From NCBI GenBank assembly GCA_031262625.1, contig JAISHJ010000032.1:1-7146 (forward strand): a stretch of 7,146 nucleotides of DNA, given 5' to 3'. Shown here piece after piece: positions 1-5,751 of the stretch; positions within the stretch are counted from its first letter, which is position 1; every line of letters starts with the position of its first letter. The notes below the pieces were generated by a model. That model did not search any database. It had not been told where the DNA came from and worked only from the letters and a program-made list of their open reading frames with translations. Position numbers and translations under genes: made by a program. Source of the stretch: Ruminococcus sp. (GTDB lineage Bacteria > Bacillota > Clostridia > Oscillospirales > Ruminococcaceae).

Positions 1-639
1 GACGTGGTCTCTCATGCTATAATCTCCGAAGCGAAACGCCTTGATTCTGACGAATTTTACCTTGATATTACTCACAAGCCGGCAGATTTTGTCCGCGGAC
101 ACTTCCCGGCGATAAATAAGTATCTGCTTTCAAAAGGAATTGACATGACGAAGGACAAAATTCCTGTCTTCCCTTGTCACCACTACCTTATGGGAGGAAT
201 TAATGTTGATGTGTCGGGGCAGACTTCCGTAAATCGTCTTTATGCCTGCGGCGAGTGTGCGCATACGGGCGTTCACGGCAACAATCGGCTTGCTTCAAAC
301 AGCCTTCTTGAGGCGCTTGTTTTCGGGCGTTCCTGCGCGGAACAGATTACAAAGCGTCTGCGCGAAAAATGGGTAAATACCGACACACTCACAAGCTATA
401 AGTTTTTACGCCGCTCTGATGCTAAGCCTATTCCTTTAGGGCTTCGGACGAAAATTCGGGAGATTATGCAGAAAGCCTGTTTCGTAATGCCCGATATGAC
501 CGAAGTTAAGCGCGGTCTGCCGGAAGTAACTACGATTAAAGAGGAACTCGAAAACGGCAATTATATCGTAGATGCAAACTATGTTGAAGCGAAATCTCTC
601 GCCACAGTTGCTTACTTAATTTTACGCGAAATTATATAA
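1..639 (+). CDS. nadB: L-aspartate oxidase, C-terminal part (5' end outside the window)
   Basis: NadB is the flavoprotein that oxidises L-aspartate to iminoaspartate, the first step of de novo NAD synthesis through quinolinate in the cytoplasm. The window opens inside the gene, in frame at base 1, with the D-V-V of the family's R-D-V-V motif. LDITHKPADFVRGHFP follows, then the capping-domain/active-site stretch HHYLMGG (codons 178-198) and the FAD-domain signature TGVHGNNRLASNSLLEALVFG (within about 265-330). The histidine and the NRLASNS arginine align with substrate-binding residues of the E. coli enzyme. A helical C-terminal domain follows. The protein stops at TAA 637-639 right after ATVAYLILREII, before the tail resembling ESRGxHYRxDYP that family members usually carry. 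No such tail is seen in the other frames downstream. nadA and nadC, the usual partners, would have to lie upstream or elsewhere. The family call is secure; the functional state of the shortened end is not. Confidence 0.95.
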   Translation, partial: DVVSHAIISEAKRLDSDEFYLDITHKPADFVRGHFPAINKYLLSKGIDMTKDKIPVFPCHHYLMGGINVDVSGQTSVNRLYACGECAHTGVHGNNRLASNSLLEALVFGRSCAEQITKRLREKWVNTDTLTSYKFLRRSDAKPIPLGLRTKIREIMQKACFVMPDMTEVKRGLPEVTTIKEELENGNYIVDANYVEAKSLATVAYLILREII

Positions 640-686
640 TTTTATAAAATCTGTCAATAATAATTATCAGAAATGAGAATATTTGT

Positions 687-715
687 AATACCTTTTATTT
701 TGTATAAAAGGTATT
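687..715. repeat. A+T-rich inverted repeat after nadB (weak terminator candidate)
   Basis: There is a perfect 11-bp inverted repeat: AATACCTTTTA at 687-697 and TAAAAGGTATT at 705-715, around a 7-nt loop. It lies 48 nt after the nadB stop. The stem has only two G:C pairs and is not followed by a T-run, so it is at best a weak intrinsic terminator. It could equally be a protein-binding site. Confidence 0.5.
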
Positions 716-716
716 C

Positions 717-736
717 ATAAATTTGCACAAATTTAT
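717..736. promoter_or_regulatory. 20-bp palindrome, candidate operator upstream of the MGS-family gene
   Basis: ATAAATTTG, CA, CAAATTTAT form a perfect 9-bp inverted repeat around a 2-nt centre. Its centre lies roughly 60 nt upstream of the transcription start predicted from the -10 box at 778-783. That is a usual place for an activator of a sigma70-type promoter. I cannot match it to a named regulator. In such A+T-rich DNA, palindromes arise by chance more often, so the operator role is inference. Confidence 0.35.
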
Positions 737-777
737 AACAAAATGTACTTACATTTTTATTCAATTTGTGTTATACT

Positions 778-783
778 TATAAT
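778..783 (+). promoter_or_regulatory. Candidate -10 box (TATAAT) for the MGS-family gene
   Basis: A perfect TATAAT is present, with a second near-consensus TATACT just upstream at 772-777. The -35 region (TTTTAT at 755-760, 17-nt spacing) is poor. If this box is used, the transcript begins near 790. That leaves a 5' leader of about 40 nt before ATG 831 and rules out the in-frame TTG at 783 as the start codon. Confidence 0.4.
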
Positions 784-817
784 TGCGGAAAGTTAAGCCG
801 CAAATTGCAGAGAAACT

Positions 818-822
818 GAGGG
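818..822 (+). promoter_or_regulatory. Ribosome binding site deciding the MGS-family start
   Basis: GAGGG lies 8 nt before ATG 831, a good Shine-Dalgarno match and spacing. The in-frame TTG 783 has no comparable site and overlaps the -10 box, so the start is placed at 831. Confidence 0.65.
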
Positions 823-830
823 CAAACGCC

Positions 831-1271
831 ATGAATATCGCGCTTATCGCGCATGACGCGAAAAAGGAACTGCTTGTGCAGTTTTGTCTTGCATACAGCG
901 GGATTTTAGAGAAACATACGCTTTGCGCGACCGCGGGTACAGGTAACCTTATAGTCCAGAAAACAGGTCTGACGGTACAGCCATTTCTCCCGGGGGCATC
1001 GGGCGGCGCACAGCAAATCGGCGCAATGATAAGCTGCGGCGAAATTGATCTGCTGCTTTTTTTCCGTAACCCAGTTACAAGGCAAAAAAACGACCCTGAC
1101 GAATCGGATATTTTAAGGCTTTGCGACTCCCACAATATTCCTGTCGCTACAAATATAGCTACAGCCGAAGCTTTAATCTTGGCTCTCCAGCGCGGAGACC
1201 TCGACTGGCGGCAAGGCTCAAGCGGCGCAAACACTGATATTACCGAACTTCTTTCGGATAATCTGTTCTGA
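831..1271 (+). CDS. mgsA: Methylglyoxal-synthase-family protein with an altered active site
   Basis: The 146-residue product has the single-domain MGS fold. The family enzyme converts dihydroxyacetone phosphate to methylglyoxal plus phosphate, a glycolytic bypass. Family hallmarks are MNIALIAHD at the start, AT-x-x-TGNLI (33-41), GG-x-QQIGA (58-65), IDLLLFF (72-78), LRLCDSHNIPVATNIATAE (within 95-113) and a GDLDWR end (122-127). His8, Asp9, Lys12, Thr34, Thr37 and Asp90 match E. coli His19, Asp20, Lys23, Thr45, Thr48 and Asp101. The residue aligned with catalytic Asp71 is Ala60 (gca, 1008-1010). Asp91 is Asn80, His98 is Asn87, phosphate-contacting Ser65 is Pro54 and Thr47 is Gly36. The family call is firm, but methylglyoxal-forming activity is doubtful. 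The alternative is a binding or regulatory role for the retained fold. Residues 128-146 form an unremarkable tail. It is monocistronic or is read into hisS across a 141-nt spacer. Confidence 0.85.
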   Translation: MNIALIAHDAKKELLVQFCLAYSGILEKHTLCATAGTGNLIVQKTGLTVQPFLPGASGGAQQIGAMISCGEIDLLLFFRNPVTRQKNDPDESDILRLCDSHNIPVATNIATAEALILALQRGDLDWRQGSSGANTDITELLSDNLF

Positions 1272-1276
1272 TTCGA

Positions 1277-1376
1277 CAGTCACGGTTGCGGTTGCATGGC
1301 GGCAGTTACAGCGGCGGTTGCATGACTACGGTTACGGCGGCGGTTGCACGACGGCGGTTGCACGTCAGCAGTCACG
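1277..1376 (+). repeat. Array of nine direct octamer repeats, consensus CRGTYRCR
   Basis: Octamers start at 1277, 1283, 1289, 1303, 1315, 1329, 1341, 1355 and 1369, all on the same strand. The steps are 6, 6, 14, 12, 14, 12, 14 and 14 nt. Four of them are part of an exact GCGGTTGCA (1288, 1314, 1340, 1354). The block is bounded by identical CAGTCACG at 1277-1284 and 1369-1376. The steps are not multiples of three, so this is not a protein repeat. The copies are direct, so no strong hairpin results. It fills the spacer between the MGS-family gene and hisS. The function is unknown. Confidence 0.8.
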
Positions 1377-1403
1377 ACACCTCATTAACGATTTCCTTTT
1401 TAC

Positions 1404-1407
1404 GGAG
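1404..1407 (+). promoter_or_regulatory. Ribosome binding site of hisS
   Basis: GGAG lies 5 nt before ATG 1413. It supports that start, which also gives the family's usual N-terminus, IQRPKGTEDILP. Confidence 0.6.
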
Positions 1408-1412
1408 AACAT

Positions 1413-2657
1413 ATGATACAAAGACCCAAAGGCACGGAAGATATACTTCCGGCTGATGTTTATAAATGGCAATATATAGAAAAAACTCTCACAGAACTTG
1501 CTTCACTTTACGGCTTTTATGAAATTCACTTCCCGGTATTTGAGTATACCGAGCTTTTTGCGCGTTCTGTCGGCGAAAGTTCCGACATTGTCGGTAAGGA
1601 AATGTACACTTTTAACGATCGCGGCGGACGAAGCGTTACACTGCGCCCCGAAGGCACAGCCGGCGCGGTAAGAGCATCGCTTCAAAACGGCTTGACGAGC
1701 GGAAATTTCCCCTTACCGCAGAAGATTTGGTATAATATTACTGCTTATCGTTACGAAAATGTCCAGAAAGGCAGACTAAGAGAATTTCATCAGTTCGGCG
1801 CGGAGGTTTTCGGGAGCAATTCCCCTTACGCGGATGCCGAACTTATCGGCTTTGGAGCGCAGATTTTCGCGAAATTCGGGCTTAATAATATCGACCTTGA
1901 GATAAACTCAATCGGCTGTAAAGAGTGCAGAAAGACTTATACTGCCGCGCTTAGAGAATATTTTGCGAAGCATATAGAAACTCTTTGCGACACCTGTAAA
2001 AATCGTCTCGAAACTAATCCTATGCGTATACTTGACTGTAAATCTCCCATTTGTAAAGAGATTGCGGCTGATGCGCCGATAATTTTAGACTACCTCTGTG
2101 ACGAATGTAAGGAACATTTTGAAAAATTACAGCAGATTCTTACTATAAACGGCGTGAAATATACTGTCAACCCGAGGATAGTACGCGGGCTTGATTACTA
2201 CACGAAAACCGTGTTTGAATTTATAGCTTCCGGCGTAGGCACGCAGGGGACAGTACTCGGCGGCGGACGTTATGACGGGCTTTTTGAAGAAATCGGCGGT
2301 AAGCCTACCCCCGCGCTTGGCTTTGCTATGGGGATAGAGCGGCTTCTTCTTGCTATGACGGAGCAGAAAGCGTTTTTACCCGAACCCGTAAAGCCTATCT
2401 ATTATATCGGGAGCGGCGCTTCCGATAATGAGAAGCAGAAGGCGCTTGAAATTGCCGCAGGGCTACGGAAAAAAGGCTTTAGAGTCCTCACCGACATTTC
2501 CGACAGAAGCTTCAAAGCGCAGATGAAATACGCGGACAAAAGCGGCGTGAAATTCGCCTGTATTATCGGCGAAAACGAAATTCAAAGCGGCGAGATACGT
2601 ATGAAAGACATGACTACCGGGGACGAAAAGATTGTAAAGATTGAGGAATTAATGTAA
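1413..2657 (+). CDS. hisS: Histidyl-tRNA synthetase
   Basis: This is a class II synthetase, acting as a cytoplasmic dimer, that attaches histidine to tRNA-His. The 414 residues are of normal length. Motifs run in order: RPKGTEDILP at the N-terminus, TLRPEGTAG (77-84), motif 2 YRYENVQKGRLREFHQ (112-127), the histidine-specific motifs RGLDYYT (258-264) and GGGRYDGL (283-290), and motif 3 GFAMGIERL (303-311). A C-terminal anticodon-binding domain follows from about 328. The insertion domain carries eight cysteines in pairs (169/172, 192/195, 209/214, 229/232), a pattern I associate with clostridial HisRS; metal binding is possible but unproven. Its stop is one base before the aspS ATG, the classical Firmicute hisS-aspS pair. 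No T-box leader is recognisable upstream. Confidence 0.97.
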   Translation: MIQRPKGTEDILPADVYKWQYIEKTLTELASLYGFYEIHFPVFEYTELFARSVGESSDIVGKEMYTFNDRGGRSVTLRPEGTAGAVRASLQNGLTSGNFPLPQKIWYNITAYRYENVQKGRLREFHQFGAEVFGSNSPYADAELIGFGAQIFAKFGLNNIDLEINSIGCKECRKTYTAALREYFAKHIETLCDTCKNRLETNPMRILDCKSPICKEIAADAPIILDYLCDECKEHFEKLQQILTINGVKYTVNPRIVRGLDYYTKTVFEFIASGVGTQGTVLGGGRYDGLFEEIGGKPTPALGFAMGIERLLLAMTEQKAFLPEPVKPIYYIGSGASDNEKQKALEIAAGLRKKGFRVLTDISDRSFKAQMKYADKSGVKFACIIGENEIQSGEIRMKDMTTGDEKIVKIEELM

Positions 2658-2658
2658 A

Positions 2659-4503
2659 ATGGCTGAGACAATGGGCAGTATGAAACGCACCGGCTATTGC
2701 GGAACGGCAGGCGGCGCGGGTAGCGCTGGCGGCGTGGGTATAGCGGCAGGCGCGGCGGCAATTCCGGGCGGTACAGCGGCAGAAATTGCGAATGTAGGCG
2801 ACACCGTCACCGTTGGCGGTTTCGTAAAGAAAAGCCGCAGACTCGGGAGCAACCTTATCTTTATAGACCTTCGCGACCGCACGGGGATAGTCCAGCTTGC
2901 CTTTGACGACAGCACTCCGCGTGACGTTTTCGAGAAGGCTCTCCAGTGCCGGAGCGAATTTGTACTTATCGCCAGCGGTGAAGTAAGAGCGAGAGAGAAA
3001 GCCAACCCCGATATTCCTACCGGAGCGGTTGAAATTGCCGTTTCCGAAATGAAGATTCTGTCAAAAGCGGAGACCACTCCGTTTGAAATTGTTGACGACA
3101 GCAACGCTAATGAGGAACTGCGCTTAAAATACCGCTATCTTGATTTGCGGCGGCAGGTGCTCCAAAAAAATATGATTACAAGGGGCAAGATTACCAAAAT
3201 TGCCCGCGACTATTTTTACGACAACGGCTTTTTGGAACTTGACACGCCGTGCCTTATGAAATCAACTCCCGAGGGCGCGAGGGACTATCTCGTTCCGTCG
3301 CGGATTCATCCCGGTGAATTTTACGCCCTCCCGCAGTCTCCCCAAATATACAAACAACTCCTTATGATTTCGGGGTTTGACAGGTATGTACAAATTGCAA
3401 AGTGTTTCCGTGACGAGGACCTTCGTGCCGACCGTCAGCCGGAATTTATGCAGATTGACCTTGAGATGAGTTTTGTTGATGTTGACGACATATTAAACAC
3501 CGCCGAAGGCTTTATAGCAAAGCTTTTCGACGAAGTTTTAGGGGTAAATATACCCTTACCGCTTCCGCGTATTACTTATACCGAAGCTATGGAAAAATAC
3601 GGCTCTGACAAGCCGGATACGCGCTTCGGGAATACTATAGAAGACGTTACTGAAGTACTTAAAGACACTGAATTCGGAGTGTTTAACATTGCTATTTCAG
3701 AGGGCGGCGTAGTCTGCGCTGTAAACATAAAAAATTCCGCTTCTGTCTATACCCGGAAAGAAATGGATAAGCTTATCGAATACGCGAAGGGTATCGGCGC
3801 AGGCGGCATACCTTATATAAGGTGGGCTGATGAAAAGCCGAACTGCTCTTTTGCGAAATTCCTCCCGGAAGGAAAGCTTGACGAAATTTTGACTGCGACA
3901 GGCGCTGAAAAGGGCGACATTATCCTCTTTGCGGCAGGGAAGAAAAATAAGGTTCTGCCCCTCTTGGGCGCGCTCCGTAATGTAACCGCCGCGAAACTCT
4001 CTATCATCCCTGACACCTTCAATTTCCTTTGGGTAGTTGACTTCCCCTTCTTTGAATTTAACGAAGAAACTTCTAATTGGGATGCTATGCATCATCCGTT
4101 TACTATGCCCAAAGACGAGTGCTTAGAATACCTCGAAACCGCTCCCGAAAAGGTTTTCGCGAAGGCTTTTGACCTTGTGGTGAACGGGACGGAACTCTCC
4201 TCCGGCTCTATGCGTATTACCGATTATGAACTTCAACAGAAGATGTTCCGTCTTTTAGGACTTACTCCCGAAGAAATAGAAGCGAAATTCGGCTTCTTAG
4301 TTGACGCTTACAAGTATGGCGCACCTCCCCACGGCGGCATGGGAATCGGTCTCGACCGTCTCGCTATGATTGTCTGCGGCGCGGACAGTCTCCGTGACGT
4401 AACCGCTTTCCCGAAGGTTCAAAACGCCTCGGAACTCATGAGCGGCTGCCCCTCTCCTGTTGACAGCGACAGCCTTGATATTTTGGGAATCGCTATAAAA
4501 TGA
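2659..4503 (+). CDS. aspS: Aspartyl-tRNA synthetase (bacterial type) with a Gly/Ala-rich N-terminal insert
   Basis: This is a class II synthetase that charges tRNA-Asp. The 614 residues comprise an N-terminal OB-fold anticodon-binding domain (about 45-140, with LIFIDLRDRTGIVQ at 66-79) and a catalytic core with STPEGARDYLVPSR (202-215) and QSPQIYKQLLM (226-236). Motif 2 is FRDEDLRADRQPEFMQID (250-267). The bacterial GAD insertion spans roughly 300-440, followed by HHPFTMP (478-484), motif 3 GIGLDRLAM (562-570) and a TAFPKVQNASELM end. ATG 2659 gives the expected MAETMGSMKRTGYCG start; GAGG at 2643-2646 is a distant ribosome site. Residues 18-41 are a low-complexity tandem GGAGSA/GGVGIA/AGAAAI/PGGTAA, replacing the few residues usually found there, which accounts for about 24 extra residues. 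Whether the enzyme is discriminating or also charges tRNA-Asn cannot be read here. The last bases overlap the next gene as ATGA. Confidence 0.97.
   Translation: MAETMGSMKRTGYCGTAGGAGSAGGVGIAAGAAAIPGGTAAEIANVGDTVTVGGFVKKSRRLGSNLIFIDLRDRTGIVQLAFDDSTPRDVFEKALQCRSEFVLIASGEVRAREKANPDIPTGAVEIAVSEMKILSKAETTPFEIVDDSNANEELRLKYRYLDLRRQVLQKNMITRGKITKIARDYFYDNGFLELDTPCLMKSTPEGARDYLVPSRIHPGEFYALPQSPQIYKQLLMISGFDRYVQIAKCFRDEDLRADRQPEFMQIDLEMSFVDVDDILNTAEGFIAKLFDEVLGVNIPLPLPRITYTEAMEKYGSDKPDTRFGNTIEDVTEVLKDTEFGVFNIAISEGGVVCAVNIKNSASVYTRKEMDKLIEYAKGIGAGGIPYIRWADEKPNCSFAKFLPEGKLDEILTATGAEKGDIILFAAGKKNKVLPLLGALRNVTAAKLSIIPDTFNFLWVVDFPFFEFNEETSNWDAMHHPFTMPKDECLEYLETAPEKVFAKAFDLVVNGTELSSGSMRITDYELQQKMFRLLGLTPEEIEAKFGFLVDAYKYGAPPHGGMGIGLDRLAMIVCGADSLRDVTAFPKVQNASELMSGCPSPVDSDSLDILGIAIK
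2710..2781 (+). repeat. 18-nt imperfect tandem repeat, four units, inside aspS
   Basis: There are four in-frame 18-nt units (2710, 2728, 2746, 2764). The first two share GGCGGCGYGGGTA, and the later units are diverged. They encode GGAGSA, GGVGIA, AGAAAI and PGGTAA. The block is much richer in G+C than the surrounding gene and sits before the OB fold, where it could form a flexible loop without disturbing the enzyme. Confidence 0.7.
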
Positions 4504-5150
4504 GCGACAAGCCTATAATAGGTACTCTTAACGAAAAGTCTGTCCACGCCTTCCTTAAAAGCCGTTTCGAGCAGTACTCAGACTCCCACGAAATAAGGGT
4601 CGGGCGTTTTATAGCAGACATTGTGGGCGAAAACGGAATTATAGAGATACAGACTGGAGCGTTCGAGAATCTTAAAAAGAAGCTTGAAGCGTTCTTGTCG
4701 GTGGGAAGGGTTACTATAGTTTACCCTGTAGTTATTAAGACCACAATCTACAATGTCGAGACTAAAAGAAAATATGCTTCTCCGAAAAAGAAAAATAAGT
4801 TCAGCTTCTTAAGCGAAGCGTATAAAATCAGAGAATTTTTACAGAATGAAAATCTTCACTTTGTCTTAGTACTCCTGACCGTTATCGAAAACCGCTCCGG
4901 AAAAGGCAGAGAAGCGGTAAAACTTAATCGTTTACCGAACGAAATTATCGACGAAATTACACTTAATTCGCTTGACGACTGGCGCATTTTTACAGACGGA
5001 CTGCCCGAAATTTTCTCACAGAAGGATTTTTCCGCACATTCCGGACTTTTCGGAATGTACGCGTGGGGCGCGCTCCAAACACTCCTCTCTTTAGGGCTTG
5101 CAGCCGAAACCGACAAGAAAGGCAGAACGAAGCAGTACAAAATATGTTAA
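4500..5150 (+). CDS. Conserved hypothetical protein, possible PD-(D/E)xK-like nuclease domain plus C-terminal helical domain
   Basis: This 216-residue soluble protein has no signal peptide or membrane segment. I do not know a gene name, but the N-terminus IGTLNEKSVHAFLKSRFE and the core VGRFIADIVGENGIIEIQT resemble an uncharacterised family I associate with Firmicutes. The pattern E12, D40, E49-x-Q51, followed by the basic run KKKLEAFL (59-66), looks like a restriction-endonuclease fold (E...D...ExK) with Gln in place of the usual Lys. A basic stretch KRKYASPKKKNK (89-100) and a predicted strand FVLVLLTVIE (121-130) follow. The C-terminal third (about 165-216, FSQKDFSAHSGL to GLAAETDKKGRTKQYKI) reads like a winged-helix DNA-binding domain. 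The ATG overlaps the aspS stop by 4 nt, so it is probably translationally coupled. The gene is certain, its conservation likely, and the nuclease activity inferred. Confidence 0.8.
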   Translation: MSDKPIIGTLNEKSVHAFLKSRFEQYSDSHEIRVGRFIADIVGENGIIEIQTGAFENLKKKLEAFLSVGRVTIVYPVVIKTTIYNVETKRKYASPKKKNKFSFLSEAYKIREFLQNENLHFVLVLLTVIENRSGKGREAVKLNRLPNEIIDEITLNSLDDWRIFTDGLPEIFSQKDFSAHSGLFGMYAWGALQTLLSLGLAAETDKKGRTKQYKIC

Positions 5151-5701
5151 TTTTAGCGTCAGCTTCACCCCGGCGTAAAGAGCTTCTATCGCTTATTACT
5201 ACTGAATTTGAAGTTTGCCCTGCCGAAATAGAAGAGACACTCCCGGAGGGGATTGCTTCTGATGAAGTCGCGGAGTACTTAGCGATAATAAAGTGCTTAG
5301 ACGTTGCGAAAAAATTCCCGAAAGACACTGTAATCGGCTGTGACACCGTTGTGGTAAAGGACGGCATTTTAGGGAAACCTGCCGACAGTGCGGATGCAAA
5401 GCGTATGCTTAAAGTTTTGTCGGGTACTCCACAGTGTGGTACTTCCCACTCAGTCTATACAGGCGTTTGCATATTCAAAGCCGGCAAAACTCTAAGCTTT
5501 ACCGAAGAAACTATCGTAACATTTGCAGAAATCCCCGAAAGCTTAATGGACGACTATATAAAAACGGGAAGTCCTTTCGATAAGGCGGGCGGTTATGGAA
5601 TACAGGACGATCTCGTTAAGCTTTTCACGAAATCTATTGTCGGAAACTATGAAAATGTAATGGGACTGCCTGTCGCTTCGCTTTACAAGAGATTATTCTG
5701 A
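5144..5701 (+). CDS. maf: Maf-family nucleoside triphosphate pyrophosphatase
   Basis: The Maf/YhdE/YceF family hydrolyses non-canonical or selected nucleoside triphosphates (dTTP/UTP in the YhdE type) to monophosphate and PPi; Bacillus Maf is linked to septum formation. The 185 residues show ILASASPRRKELL (3-15), catalytic-type CDTVV (66-70), LGKP (76-79), SHSVYTG (101-107), FDKAGGYGIQ (145-154) and a GNYENVMGLP end (167-176). The start is ATG 5144, because MLILASASPRR is the family N-terminus; the open frame extends upstream to 5063 but that part is unlike Maf. It overlaps the previous gene by 7 nt. Between SG (93-94) and SHSVYTG, relatives have one basic residue, whereas here there is TPQCGT. 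That is about five extra residues with the conserved Arg/Lys lost. Also IQD replaces the usual IQG. Confidence 0.93.
   Translation: MLILASASPRRKELLSLITTEFEVCPAEIEETLPEGIASDEVAEYLAIIKCLDVAKKFPKDTVIGCDTVVVKDGILGKPADSADAKRMLKVLSGTPQCGTSHSVYTGVCIFKAGKTLSFTEETIVTFAEIPESLMDDYIKTGSPFDKAGGYGIQDDLVKLFTKSIVGNYENVMGLPVASLYKRLF
5423..5452 (+). repeat. Two diverged 15-nt units inside maf
   Basis: GGTACTCCACAGTGT (5423-5437) is followed directly by GGTACTTCCCACTCA (5438-5452), with 10 of 15 positions identical. They encode GTPQC and GTSHS. The unit length equals the five-residue excess in the Maf protein, so an old in-frame tandem duplication is plausible. Confidence 0.45.
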
Positions 5702-5751
5702 AAAACTGTCATACCAAAAATTATCAAGCCGGAAAATTTAGAGATAGTATC

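Noticed and set aside
687..715. Strong intrinsic terminator for nadB
   Set aside because: The stem has only two G:C pairs and no T-run follows, so it is listed only as an inverted repeat with weak terminator potential.
783..830. Upstream TTG start giving the MGS-family protein 16 extra residues (MRKVKPQIAEKL...)
   Set aside because: TTG 783 overlaps the TATAAT at 778-783 and has no ribosome site, whereas ATG 831 has GAGGG at 8 nt and begins exactly where family members begin (MNIALIAHD).
761..1234. Minus-strand open frame of 157 codons opposite the MGS-family gene
   Set aside because: It is the complement of a clearly homologous + strand gene, has no recognisable family and is explained as a shadow. 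The minus-strand frames at 2694-3104, 3697-4095, 4990-5367 and 6313-6771 are rejected for the same reason.
1277..1376. CRISPR-like array
   Set aside because: Repeats are only 8-9 nt with 6-nt spacers at most and no unique spacer sequences, and no cas genes are nearby.
1258..1416. Open frame running through the octamer array without a stop
   Set aside because: It has no start codon with a ribosome site, its translation is a Gly/Arg/Gln-rich string with no family resemblance, and the repeat steps do not keep frame.
5063..5143. Longer maf reading frame starting upstream inside the previous gene
   Set aside because: The 27 extra residues are unlike Maf, lie over the coding end of the previous gene, and the family N-terminus MLILASASPRR starts at 5144.
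4500..5150. Restriction-modification or other defence system
   Set aside because: There is no methyltransferase, specificity subunit, helicase or phage gene in the window, and the gene is embedded in a housekeeping string.
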